Below are positions 35,062 to 43,591 of a stretch of DNA of 64,000 nucleotides, piece by piece. Numbering within the stretch: the first letter of the stretch is position 1; the number at the start of each line of letters is the position of its first letter. Under the pieces are notes generated by a model. The model was not told where the DNA came from and ran no database searches. It worked only from the letters and a program-made list of their open reading frames with translations. Both the position numbers and the translations under genes were made by a program. The stretch is from Desulfosporosinus sp. OT (GTDB lineage: Bacteria; Bacillota; Desulfitobacteriia; Desulfitobacteriales; Desulfitobacteriaceae), in the NCBI RefSeq assembly GCF_000224515.1, contig NZ_AGAF01000026.1, forward strand, positions 1 through 64,000, read 5' to 3'.

Positions 35062-35282
35062 GAATTCTCACCCTACTATTCATTTAGTGTCTTTTTTTGA
35101 CCAAACTATTTAGTTCGTCAAAACACAAGGAAAAACCTCTTAAGAAAAAGATTTTCTTAAAATTTTCCCTTTAGTCCTACTAAAGTCCTGTATTTATCCT
35201 TCACACTCACTTGAGAACTTCTAACTGTTGTACAGTCCCTCTTGCGATCTGTTGTTTCGATTTAGAACCCTTTAATATAGAA

Positions 35283-36644
35283 TCATTTTAAACCTGTGAA
35301 CAGAACGACGGCAATCGCAATCGGCACAATATATTTAACCAAGAACAAATAGACACGCGCTAAACCGTCATTTGCTAACTGACCTTGATTTGACAATTCT
35401 TGTTTTACTTTAACATATCCCCACTGCCAACCAACAAATAAAGCAATGAAAATGCCCCCCAGAGGAAGTAGGACATTGGAAGTCGCGAAATCGTAGAAAT
35501 CAAAAAAAGTCTTGCCAAACACAGTGACTGTGGCAAAGATGCTATTAGAGAGTGTCGCTGTTGAGCCCAGCAAACCGATCCCTAGAATCGTTAATAAAGT
35601 TGCTTTACGTCTCGTCCATTGATACTGCTCAGTTAAAAAAGCGATGGGAACTTCCAACAAGGAGAGCATCGCCCCCGTTGCAGCAATTGCGGTAAGTACG
35701 AAGAATAAGACCATAAAAACTCTGCCAAAAGGCATCGAATTAAAGACCGCCGGAATGATCACGAAGAGCAGTTTGGGACCTTGATCTGGTGTAAAACCGA
35801 AGGCAAACACAGCAGGAAAAACAGCAATACCTGCCATTAACGAAACCAACGTATCCGCTAGGGCGACTTTAATGGCCATCTTGGGTAAGTTCTCGTTCTT
35901 ATCGACATAACTACCGTAGGTAATCATTGTCCCCATGCCTACGCTGAGTTTAAAAAAGGCTAAACCTAACGCAGCTAAAATCACACTAACCGTAATCTTG
36001 GAAAAATCGGGTTTAAATAAGAACGAAAGCCCCGCGCCTGCACCCGAGAGTGTCAAAGACCGGATATCGATAATCACGAGAAGTAAAAAGAGTAAGGGCA
36101 TTAGAAGCTTAGTGACCCGTTCAATACCTTTAGTCACGCCGGCCATAATAATAGATCCGGTCACGAGTAAAACAAACACTTGCCAAAACAAGGGTTCACC
36201 CACCCCTGACACTAGTTTATTAAATACCAAGGTTGTATCTTCCGGTTTCGCAGTAAGAAGCGCACCACCAGCAGCTTTGAATATATAGGCATAAACCCAG
36301 CCAGCAACCGACGTGTAAAAAGCCATAATAAGAAAGGCACTTAAAACACCGGCGCCACCAACTAAAAACCAAGGACGACGGGGTTGTAATGCTTTAAACG
36401 CTCCGACGGCATTCGCTTTTGTATGACGGCCAATCAGATGCTCTGATAACATTACGGGCAAACCTACAAGCGCCACGCATATTAAATAAACCAGTATAAA
36501 GGCAGCTCCCCCATTAGCACCAGTGACATACGGGAATTTCCATATATTTCCTAATCCAACAGCAGAACCAAGTACTGCAGCAATAACACCAATGCTGCTC
36601 GAGAAACCCTCTCGTTTGTGTTGCGTCTCTTTCTTCAAAACCAT
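35283..36644 (-). CDS. Sodium-dependent (NSS/SNF family) transporter
   Basis: 453 aa with 11-12 membrane helices. The N-terminal signature is GVIAAVLGSAVGLGNIWKFPYVTGANGG (quoted in part: AVGLGNIWKFPY), the Na+ and substrate site region of the LeuT fold. Bacterial members take up amino acids or related amines; the substrate cannot be read. It is 50 nt downstream of the amidohydrolase and the two share the purine-riboswitch leader, so a nucleobase-related or amino acid product of that pathway is possible. Start ATG 36644 after GGAGGG. Confidence 0.88.
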   Translation of the reverse strand: MVLKKETQHKREGFSSSIGVIAAVLGSAVGLGNIWKFPYVTGANGGAAFILVYLICVALVGLPVMLSEHLIGRHTKANAVGAFKALQPRRPWFLVGGAGVLSAFLIMAFYTSVAGWVYAYIFKAAGGALLTAKPEDTTLVFNKLVSGVGEPLFWQVFVLLVTGSIIMAGVTKGIERVTKLLMPLLFLLLVIIDIRSLTLSGAGAGLSFLFKPDFSKITVSVILAALGLAFFKLSVGMGTMITYGSYVDKNENLPKMAIKVALADTLVSLMAGIAVFPAVFAFGFTPDQGPKLLFVIIPAVFNSMPFGRVFMVLFFVLTAIAATGAMLSLLEVPIAFLTEQYQWTRRKATLLTILGIGLLGSTATLSNSIFATVTVFGKTFFDFYDFATSNVLLPLGGIFIALFVGWQWGYVKVKQELSNQGQLANDGLARVYLFLVKYIVPIAIAVVLFTGLK

Positions 36645-36694
36645 TACCCTCCATATCTAGTCTAGTCTTTCCCGTATTATTCTTATATCATGTA

Positions 36695-38026
36695 TTAATT
36701 TTGCCCTATGCGTGCCATGATTCGATGGAGACTCTGCGTTGAACTTACCTTAAGCCGCGGAACATCAATCGTCAGAAGCTGCCGATCCTTCATCACTATT
36801 TGTCCATCCACCATGGTAAGACGCACATCGGAAGAAACTGCTTGATAAACCAGCTGCGAATAGACATCCACATGCTCGTTGGGCCAAGTATGTAAACCCT
36901 GTAGACTAACGACAGCTAGATCCGCTTTTTTCCCTACTTCCAAACTCCCCAGATCCTGCTCATGCCCTATTGCTCGAGCACCGCCAAGCGTAGCTAGTTC
37001 AAAGACCTCACGTGCAGGCATAACCGTTGGTCCATGCAAGGGTTTCTGTATCAGAGCAGCGTGACGCATCTCTCGAAATGCATCTAAATTATTACCGCAA
37101 GGCGCCCCATCCGCACTCAAAGAAATCTCTGCACCCCGTTTCATAAGTTCTGGAATCGGCGCAATCCCCGAAGCCAGTTTCAGATTCGAAGATGGGCAGT
37201 GTGAGATTCGTGTCTTGGTCTGGATGAGGATCTCTTTTTCTGCTTCATCTAACCAAATGCAGTGAGCGAGAATAAGTTTGGGGCCCGTTAAGCCGACCCT
37301 ATCTAAATAGATGATATTGCGCATGCCCCGTGTACTCTCCACAACCTGGATTTCTGACCGGTTTTCTGAAGCATGGGTGTGTACAAAGGCATTTTTCACG
37401 CGCGCATACTGCGAAACTTCCTTTAAGAGCGTATCCGTACAGGAGATGACGAAACGAGGCGTAAAAGCTACTTCAAGGCGTCCATTCCCTTTACCATGAT
37501 ATTTCTCATACAAATCAACACTTTCTTGCAGGGAAGCTTCTGTCGATTCACGTAAAGAAGCTGGAATATCCTTATTGCAATCATCCATCATCACCTTCCC
37601 CGACAAGGCTCTCAAACCACTGGCAAGGATAGCCTCAAAAGCGTGTTCCGTATGATGGACGGTCTCCATATCCACGATCGTCGTTGTCCCTCCAAGAAAC
37701 AACTCCCCAATACCAAGTAACGCAGAATCATATATGGATTCAGGATCATGTCCACCTTCCAGCGGCCACACTTTCAATTTGAGCCAATCTAAAAGTTCCA
37801 AATCATCGGCCTGTCCTCGAAACAATGTCTGACAAAGATGAATGTGAGTTTGAATCAAACCGGGAATAAGCAAATCCCCCTGCAGATCGATCACTTGATC
37901 GACAGGTTGCTCAATAACCCCTCCTACCGCCATAATTTGAGATCCATCCACTAGTAAATCGCCCTCAATAATCTCACGTGCTGCATTCATGGTTACGATC
38001 TTGGCATTCTTCAAGAGAATACGCAT
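36695..38026 (-). CDS. Amidohydrolase-family purine deaminase (guanine or MTA/SAH deaminase-like)
   Basis: 443 aa. Metal-binding motifs are PGLIQTHIHLCQTLFRG (HxH, about 56-72), HTHASE (about 213), AHCIWLDEAE (about 247) and LSADGAPCGNN (Asp near 303). This set is that of the ATZ/TRZ/SsnA and MTA/SAH deaminase branch. A purine riboswitch of guanine type lies upstream (38129-38194), which favours a guanine-related substrate. If so it would feed xanthine to the dehydrogenase encoded at 41039. The specific substrate remains unproven. Confidence 0.85.
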   Translation of the reverse strand: MRILLKNAKIVTMNAAREIIEGDLLVDGSQIMAVGGVIEQPVDQVIDLQGDLLIPGLIQTHIHLCQTLFRGQADDLELLDWLKLKVWPLEGGHDPESIYDSALLGIGELFLGGTTTIVDMETVHHTEHAFEAILASGLRALSGKVMMDDCNKDIPASLRESTEASLQESVDLYEKYHGKGNGRLEVAFTPRFVISCTDTLLKEVSQYARVKNAFVHTHASENRSEIQVVESTRGMRNIIYLDRVGLTGPKLILAHCIWLDEAEKEILIQTKTRISHCPSSNLKLASGIAPIPELMKRGAEISLSADGAPCGNNLDAFREMRHAALIQKPLHGPTVMPAREVFELATLGGARAIGHEQDLGSLEVGKKADLAVVSLQGLHTWPNEHVDVYSQLVYQAVSSDVRLTMVDGQIVMKDRQLLTIDVPRLKVSSTQSLHRIMARIGQN

Positions 38027-38128
38027 TTAAATCCCACCCTTTCCCTATTTGCGTAAGGCCCTAACGCCTACAGGTTTTTTGCACACTAAAAAACAACCTC
38101 ATTACAACACTCTATAAACCATCCTTGG

Positions 38129-38194
38129 CTCATAGAGAAGCAATTTACGGTTGCCTCGTAGAAACCCTTGATCCCATTCTCAAGGTTATATGAG
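38129..38194 (-). ncRNA. Purine riboswitch, guanine type
   Basis: On the minus strand the aptamer has P1 CTCATA...TATGAG, the J1/2 TATAA, P2 CCTTGA/TCAAGG, J2/3 GTTTCTAC, P3 GAGGCAA/TTGCTTC with loop CCGTAAA, and J3/1 CTCTATG. The residue equivalent to position 74 is C, which specifies guanine or hypoxanthine over adenine. Downstream, TATAGAG can pair with CTCTATG at the P1 side, a likely part of the switching stem. The gene controlled is the deaminase at 38026. Confidence 0.9.
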
Positions 38195-38318
38195 TTATCT
38201 AATCATTTGTTCAGATTTTCCTAGTCTCTATATATATCTATTCTCGATCCACTTGAATTCTCCTACCTGGCAAATAAAAATATTTAATTTATTATAGTTT
38301 GCTAAATGCCTATCTCAA

Positions 38319-39164
38319 TTATTCATGGTTGCACAAGGGACTAAGTATTCCGGATTCGAGAATACCTTGCAATACAGCGCCACCAAGTGCCCGAGCCTTC
38401 TCGGTAATCGTCCAACAGTATTCCTCCTGCCCACGGGGATCAACATCCCCAATTTTAACATGCTCAGCGACTGGAGTATCTGTCCGCAATAAACCTCTTA
38501 GAACGCCATTGCATAAGGAAAGGATCTCCTCCTGTCGAACCCCATCATCTATCTCGCCTAAGCTATCACCTTCGGAAACCTGTTCCCCTATGGCCCGCTT
38601 CGCTCTGAAAATTCCAGCTTTAGGTGAATAAAGGACGCGTTTACTTGATATACCTGCCACTTCTCCCGGAATACCAGTGTTTGGTTGAGCCGCTCCCTGA
38701 TGAATCAACCGTCCTAGATTATGTCCACGGTTTGTTTCCACGACAACATCAACGTCGACTCCTGCTGTGAAACCCGGCCCCAAACCAAACGTTCTCCGAG
38801 CCATACTCCGTTTTGTCCCTAGGTTACGTTTGGCCATGATCGCATCCACCAAAACCAATGGGTTTAGCAAGGACAGACACTCTAACTGAGGATCGACCAA
38901 AACCGGTATTTCCCCAGCTCGCCAAGCTGCTTCACATTCCTTATGATCCTCGAGACGGCTTGCCTGAACCCCTTCAACTTGCCAACGTCCTTCCGATACA
39001 GCAGTTCCAAAACAAACTGGCCACCGAACCATGAGGGGCACAGCAACTTCGGTCATCACAACTCGAAACCCCGTTTTCGCTAGCACCCACCCCACTCCGG
39101 AGGCTTGTTCCCCAGCTCCGCGAACTAAAACCACCGGTCCATTCATGACGAGTTTGTTTTTCAT
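38319..39164 (-). CDS. yqeB: YqeB, selenium-dependent molybdenum hydroxylase system protein
   Basis: 281 aa. The N-terminal VLVRGAGEQASGVGWVLAKTGFRVVMTE is a Rossmann-like start (quoted region about 11-40; key GxGExxSG). GAKRN-like phrases such as AIMAKRNLGTKR and GLGPGFTAGVDVDVVVETNRG are typical of the YqeB/EF2563 family. It belongs to the set of proteins needed for Se-dependent Mo hydroxylases, whose exact step is still unclear. Translation starts at ATG 39164 behind the SD-bridging hairpin (39165-39245). MocA and YqeC lie just upstream. Confidence 0.92.
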   Translation of the reverse strand: MKNKLVMNGPVVLVRGAGEQASGVGWVLAKTGFRVVMTEVAVPLMVRWPVCFGTAVSEGRWQVEGVQASRLEDHKECEAAWRAGEIPVLVDPQLECLSLLNPLVLVDAIMAKRNLGTKRSMARRTFGLGPGFTAGVDVDVVVETNRGHNLGRLIHQGAAQPNTGIPGEVAGISSKRVLYSPKAGIFRAKRAIGEQVSEGDSLGEIDDGVRQEEILSLCNGVLRGLLRTDTPVAEHVKIGDVDPRGQEEYCWTITEKARALGGAVLQGILESGILSPLCNHE

Positions 39165-39245
39165 AATGGCTTGGCAGGAAACCCCTACGCCTTCAGGCTA
39201 GGGGGAGAAATGCCTTACGCATACCCTAACCTGCCATCCTCCTTT
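39165..39245 (-). promoter_or_regulatory. Leader hairpin bridging SD and start codon, copy 2 (yqeB)
   Basis: AAAGGAGGA (39245-39237) directly abuts the arm TGGCAGG (39236-39230), which pairs perfectly with CCTGCCA (39178-39172). Then 7 nt (AGCCATT) lead to ATG 39164. An inner hairpin CCCCCTAGCC-TGAA-GGCGTAGGGG lies between. Stem sequence differs from copy 1 (TTGGCGA/TCGCCAA) but pairing, SD contact and spacing are kept. Confidence 0.6.
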
Positions 39246-39475
39246 CTGTTAATAGACTTTTTCTTCTCTCAATTAATTGAAAGATTTGCAACTGATACTG
39301 CCTGTTCCGCACCACACAGAACTGTTTAATGCTAGACCATAGAGCCGTAGATTAGACAAACGTCAACGGGTATGATGGCTTATATAACATAGCAAGTTAA
39401 TGCTTAGTCTTGTCAACATTAGCTTATAGTTTCCTACAAGCCACTATCCCTTTAGGATAGTGGTTGTTGACTCGC
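39246..39475. mobile_element. Relic or non-autonomous IS200/IS605-like element, copy 2
   Basis: Between yqeB and mocA. It includes a perfect 9-bp hairpin CCACTATCC-CTTTA-GGATAGTGG (39435-39457) whose flank ACAAGCC is shared with copy 1 at about 143-166. The mocA stop codon and last residues (TTTILKG) are encoded inside this hairpin, so the element appears to have replaced the original 3' end of mocA. No transposase frame is visible. Confidence 0.4.
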
Positions 39476-40127
39476 TCGATTCTCCCTTACTAATTTGTAC
39501 CCGCAAAGCATCGTATTGCTCTGGAGTATCAACATCTTGATAAAAACTAGCCTCCACTGGATACTTCCGCCAGCGGTCCGGATAGCGGTATAAGACTTCT
39601 CTCCCACCTTGTTCACCTCGCAGTTCCAAAAGTTCAGGAACAAACCGTCGGTGAAAAAACACAGGTGAAACCGCTTTATCTCCCACAATCGGTACCAGAA
39701 AATCCGGAAGATTCTGCAACACCTCCTGCAGGCAACCTGCAAGCCTGGGTACGGTAATCCCCACCTGGTCTCCGGGCAAAAATCCGATACTCTGGACTTC
39801 ACTGTTTAAGTCTTGTAAACCATAGCGAATTGTCTCAGCAAGCGGTTTAGGGGTTGGCACTTGTATCCAAACCCCACCGAATGAATCAAACATTCGAATA
39901 CGATCTTCAGTGAGATAGGCCTCGATAGCATGTCTGGCAACAACGTAAATCTCAGTGTCCACTGAGTGAGAGGATGCTGTCAACGAACGATGCTTTTGAA
40001 GGGTGATTGCCTCTAGGAGAGTCTGAAGAGTATGACCTAACACCGTAGTTTCCTTCCAAGGCAAAACAAGTTTATCTTGGCCCATTCTCGTCGCTTGCCC
40101 CGCAGCCATTACCACAAATCGAACCAC
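39444..40127 (-). CDS. mocA: MocA-like molybdenum cofactor cytidylyltransferase
   Basis: 227 aa. The nucleotide-binding N-terminus VVMAAGQATRMGQDKLVLPW and the FLPGDQVGIT segment (where MobA/MocA have LGDQP) identify the NTP transferase family. MocA adds CMP to Mo-molybdopterin for xanthine dehydrogenase-type enzymes. The acidic end motif DVDTPEQYDAL marks the usual C-terminus. The following 17 or so residues are extra and partly encoded by the relic element. Overlaps yqeC by 19 nt. Confidence 0.88.
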   Translation of the reverse strand: MVRFVVMAAGQATRMGQDKLVLPWKETTVLGHTLQTLLEAITLQKHRSLTASSHSVDTEIYVVARHAIEAYLTEDRIRMFDSFGGVWIQVPTPKPLAETIRYGLQDLNSEVQSIGFLPGDQVGITVPRLAGCLQEVLQNLPDFLVPIVGDKAVSPVFFHRRFVPELLELRGEQGGREVLYRYPDRWRKYPVEASFYQDVDTPEQYDALRVQISKGESSESTTTILKG

Positions 40128-40963
40128 TGTAGTTTCCCCTCCTTGGCATCCCCCGCGGCTAACCGCAAATGTTTGGGCTGATATTCCAGCTTATTGACTT
40201 CCCGTTGAATGTCTCCCCACCTACGGTTTAAGTCAAGCAAAAGCTTTTCAAGATCCAGCGAAACCTTCGTGTTCAGGAAAATCACCCAAGACATATGCGC
40301 ATATTGGGCAGCAAAAACGGGGGACCTCAAGAAATAACGCCAAGCCTGCTCTGCGTTCCAAACGTGGCCAAGAAGATCCAGACAACTCTCAGGTCTATGA
40401 ACTTGCTCCGCTTGGAGGACTCTCCCCCACAAACCACCATCCAGCACTAGCACAACGCAATCCGATCGCCGAGGAATTTGAGGTTCATGGGGTTGCCAGC
40501 ATTTCAACTTGAGACGTCTGGCTCCATCCCCCTCGATTACCCAAAAACGCTTACCGCTGGGCAAAGCACCGTGAAGTGTCTCGCCCAGAACCCCAACCTG
40601 AACTCCACTTTTTTCGAACATACAGACATCTTCTAATATAGCATCATCTACGGCTTTGAGAGGAGGACCAACCCACTTTCCACTTTCCCCCATAACGTCC
40701 ACATACCAAAAACAAGCTCCTTCTTGTTCATAAGGCGGTGGATTCGGGTTCTTCCAGCAGTACATCAGTTCTTCAGGAAAGACTTTCGTCGTGGTGGTGG
40801 CAACAACCCGATGCCCTGCCTTTTCAATCTCCTGGGTTATTGATTGTAGGCAGGTCGTCTTCCCTCCAGCCCCAATGAACGTGACAACTTGCTCGTGCCT
40901 TGTCATGGCCCACAAACTGCCACGCTCCCAACTTTTCGGTAACCATGTTCCTGTACCTGCCAT
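40109..40963 (-). CDS. yqeC: YqeC, putative selenium-dependent hydroxylase accessory protein
   Basis: 284 aa. The P-loop-like FIGAGGKTTCLQSI (about 30-43) and VVATTTTKVFPEE are the YqeC hallmarks, followed by WVIEGDGARRLKLK. The protein is found only with Se-dependent molybdenum hydroxylases and MocA; its reaction is not established. It is adjacent to mocA (overlap) and 75 nt downstream of the dehydrogenase gene, so the whole set is probably one operon. Confidence 0.9.
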   Translation of the reverse strand: MAGTGTWLPKSWERGSLWAMTRHEQVVTFIGAGGKTTCLQSITQEIEKAGHRVVATTTTKVFPEELMYCWKNPNPPPYEQEGACFWYVDVMGESGKWVGPPLKAVDDAILEDVCMFEKSGVQVGVLGETLHGALPSGKRFWVIEGDGARRLKLKCWQPHEPQIPRRSDCVVLVLDGGLWGRVLQAEQVHRPESCLDLLGHVWNAEQAWRYFLRSPVFAAQYAHMSWVIFLNTKVSLDLEKLLLDLNRRWGDIQREVNKLEYQPKHLRLAAGDAKEGKLQWFDLW

Positions 40964-41038
40964 TTTCCTCTCCTACAACTGTTTCTGACTAGTATACTAG
41001 AGTGTTAGCTAAAGTCCAAATTCAAGCCTCTATAGAAC

Positions 41039-43591
41039 TTACTTCTTATAGGGCGTTTCCCGTACAGGAAGAGAACATCTTAGTTTGCCATCATACCTGT
41101 AATAGGCTAAAGCTACAGCAGGTGCGGTAGGAATGGAAGAGATCTCACCCACCCCTTTGGCCCCATAGGCTATTGATGAGGAATTCTTTTCGATAATGAT
41201 TGACTCGATCTCGGGCACTTCTGTCGATCGGAAAAGGCCCAGTGTGCCAAATTTAGCGGTTGGCACACCTTTCTGAAGGGGAAAATCCTCACGCAGGGCA
41301 TACCCTAATCCCATGGTAACCCCTCCTTCAATTTGCCCTTCAATAGCCTTCGGGTTGATGGCCTTGCCAACATCGTGCGCTGCCACAACCTTTTCAATTT
41401 TCCCCTCGACATTCAATAAGACAACTTGACAGGCATAACTGTACGCCACATGACTGATTGGATTTGGTTTGTCCGAATCCATTGGGTCAGTTTTCCCAAG
41501 GTATTCGCCGCTGAATTCGCTCCCTTCCAACTCTTCCAAAGGAGTCTTATACAAGGCTTGTTGCAGTTTGAGAGCAGCCTGTCGTGCTGCCTCACCTGTA
41601 AACATAGTCTGACGCGAAGCGGTTGTCGTACCGGAATTAGGCGTCCTTGATGTATCCGGAGCACCAACTTCGATCAGATGCAAAGGCAATCCCGTAGCCT
41701 CATGAACGATTTGGGTAGCAATTGTGGCAAAGCCCTGCCCAATACAAGCAGCACTGGTGAGGACCACCACTTTTCCTTGGTCAATTTTAAGTTTAACCCG
41801 ACCAGTATCGGGAAGACCTACCCCAATTCCTGTGTTCTTCATGCAACAAGCAATCCCTGCCGCATGAGGGTGAGATTCATACACTTCCCGAACCGCCAGG
41901 AGCGTTTCTTTAATTGCTGTCCCCTCATCCGTAATCTGGCCAGTCGCATTAACCATGCCTGGTTCCAGCGCATTACGATAACGAATCTCCCACGGTGAAA
42001 TTCCCACCTTTTCTGCTAAGAGATCCAAATTGATTTCTGCTGCAAAACATGACTGCGTTACTCCAAAGCCTCGGAACGCACCTGCAGGAGGATTATTCGT
42101 ATAAACACAAAGGCCTGTGATATCGACATTTGGTATCTGATAAGGACCGCTGGCATGGGTACATGCCCGCTGCAAGACCGCTGTACCTAGTGAGGCATAA
42201 GCTCCCGTATCTGCTACAATGTTGGCCACCATTGCAGTCAATTTCCCTTCTTCATCACACCCGGTCGTGATATCTAACTCCATGGCATGCCGCTTAGGAT
42301 GAACTAAGATACTCTCTTTGCGGGTGAAGGTCAGTTTCACCGGTTTTTGGGTTTTCATGGCTAGCAAAGCCGCATGATGCTGGACCGTTAAATCCTCTTT
42401 ACCACCAAATCCACCGCCGACCAGTTTACTGATCACGCGGACTTTTTCTGCTGGAAGCCCGAGCATAGCCATAATTCCATGTTGGTCATCATAAATGCCT
42501 TGGTCCCCGACATAGATCGTGATTCCACCATCTGCCTGAGGAATAGCTAACGCACTTTCCGGTTCCATAAAGGCATGTTCTGTCGGTGGCGTCGAGTAAT
42601 GCTGGGTGATAACATGCGCCGATTTAGCCAATGCTTCCTGGGTATTCCCTCGGTTGATTTTTGTCATACTCAACAGATTCCCTTTTGGATGTATGTTATG
42701 AGCTTGCTCCGCAAGAGCATCGGTTGGACTGAGTATTGGTTCAAGCTCTTCATATTCAACTTTAATAAGCGCTAAAGCTTCACGCGCTTGTTTTTTGGTT
42801 TGCGCCGCCACTAAAACAAGGGCATCGCCGATGTAACGCGTTTCTTGTCCGATAGCAATTAAGGTCGACCAATCCTGGAAAATATGCCCGTGATCAGGGT
42901 CACCCGGAACGTCTGCCGCTGTCATGACGGCTTCTACGCCAGGATAGCCACTTGCCGCGGATATGTCAATATTCTTCACAAGCGCCCGAGGATATTTAGT
43001 CCTCAACACGGCTGCATGGAGCATTTGATCAACATACATATCATCGACATATTGCCCAGTTCCCAATACTTTCTCGCGAGCATCCACTCGATGAATACTA
43101 GTCCCAATCCCTGCCCCAGATTGGGGATTGACCTGGAGCTCTCCTCGTAATACTTTGGCTGCTAGCATAATCCCTTCTTCAATCTTCACATACCCAGTGC
43201 AGCGACAAATGTTCCCCCGAATGCTCTGTTTTATTTCTTGGGACGTGGGGTTCGGCACCTTATCGAGCAACGCCTTAGCGCTAATGACCATACCCGGTAT
43301 GCAAAAGCCGCATTGCACAGCTCCGGCTTGGGCAAAGGCCCAAACATAAGCTTCCCGCTCTCGCTCAGATAACCCTTCCACGGTCAAAAGCTTTTTCCCC
43401 GCGACCTTACCAACAGTCAATAAACAGGCTCGCATTGCCTTGCCGTCTATTAATAACATGCACGCGCCACAAGTTCCTTCTCCACACCCATTTTTGAGTG
43501 ACGTTATCTGGGCCTCATCACGCAAGAAATCCAGAAGGTTCATATCCTCTTGTACAGAGTACACTGTATTGTTAATATCAATTTTAAACAT
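41039..43591 (-). CDS. Selenium-dependent xanthine dehydrogenase, fused [2Fe-2S] and molybdenum domains
   Basis: About 850 aa. N-terminal [2Fe-2S] ligands are Cys36, 41, 44 and 56, and the second cluster domain has Cys94, 97, 129 and 131 (QCGFCIPG, CRCTGY). The molybdopterin-binding domain begins at about 170 (STSIHRVDAREKVLGTGQYV is the XDH-type entry). The C-terminal GAKGVGEISSIPTAPAV carries the catalytic Glu. There is no FAD domain, so electrons must leave through another protein. It oxidises purines such as hypoxanthine/xanthine, or works in reverse on urate. ATG 43591 follows GGGGGAA and overlaps the hydantoinase stop. Confidence 0.9.
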   Translation of the reverse strand: MFKIDINNTVYSVQEDMNLLDFLRDEAQITSLKNGCGEGTCGACMLLIDGKAMRACLLTVGKVAGKKLLTVEGLSEREREAYVWAFAQAGAVQCGFCIPGMVISAKALLDKVPNPTSQEIKQSIRGNICRCTGYVKIEEGIMLAAKVLRGELQVNPQSGAGIGTSIHRVDAREKVLGTGQYVDDMYVDQMLHAAVLRTKYPRALVKNIDISAASGYPGVEAVMTAADVPGDPDHGHIFQDWSTLIAIGQETRYIGDALVLVAAQTKKQAREALALIKVEYEELEPILSPTDALAEQAHNIHPKGNLLSMTKINRGNTQEALAKSAHVITQHYSTPPTEHAFMEPESALAIPQADGGITIYVGDQGIYDDQHGIMAMLGLPAEKVRVISKLVGGGFGGKEDLTVQHHAALLAMKTQKPVKLTFTRKESILVHPKRHAMELDITTGCDEEGKLTAMVANIVADTGAYASLGTAVLQRACTHASGPYQIPNVDITGLCVYTNNPPAGAFRGFGVTQSCFAAEINLDLLAEKVGISPWEIRYRNALEPGMVNATGQITDEGTAIKETLLAVREVYESHPHAAGIACCMKNTGIGVGLPDTGRVKLKIDQGKVVVLTSAACIGQGFATIATQIVHEATGLPLHLIEVGAPDTSRTPNSGTTTASRQTMFTGEAARQAALKLQQALYKTPLEELEGSEFSGEYLGKTDPMDSDKPNPISHVAYSYACQVVLLNVEGKIEKVVAAHDVGKAINPKAIEGQIEGGVTMGLGYALREDFPLQKGVPTAKFGTLGLFRSTEVPEIESIIIEKNSSSIAYGAKGVGEISSIPTAPAVALAYYRYDGKLRCSLPVRETPYKK

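Noticed and set aside
41039..43591. In-frame selenocysteine codon in the xanthine dehydrogenase
   Set aside because: The frame is open without TGA. Selenium dependence in this family concerns a labile Se cofactor, so no Sec codon is expected.
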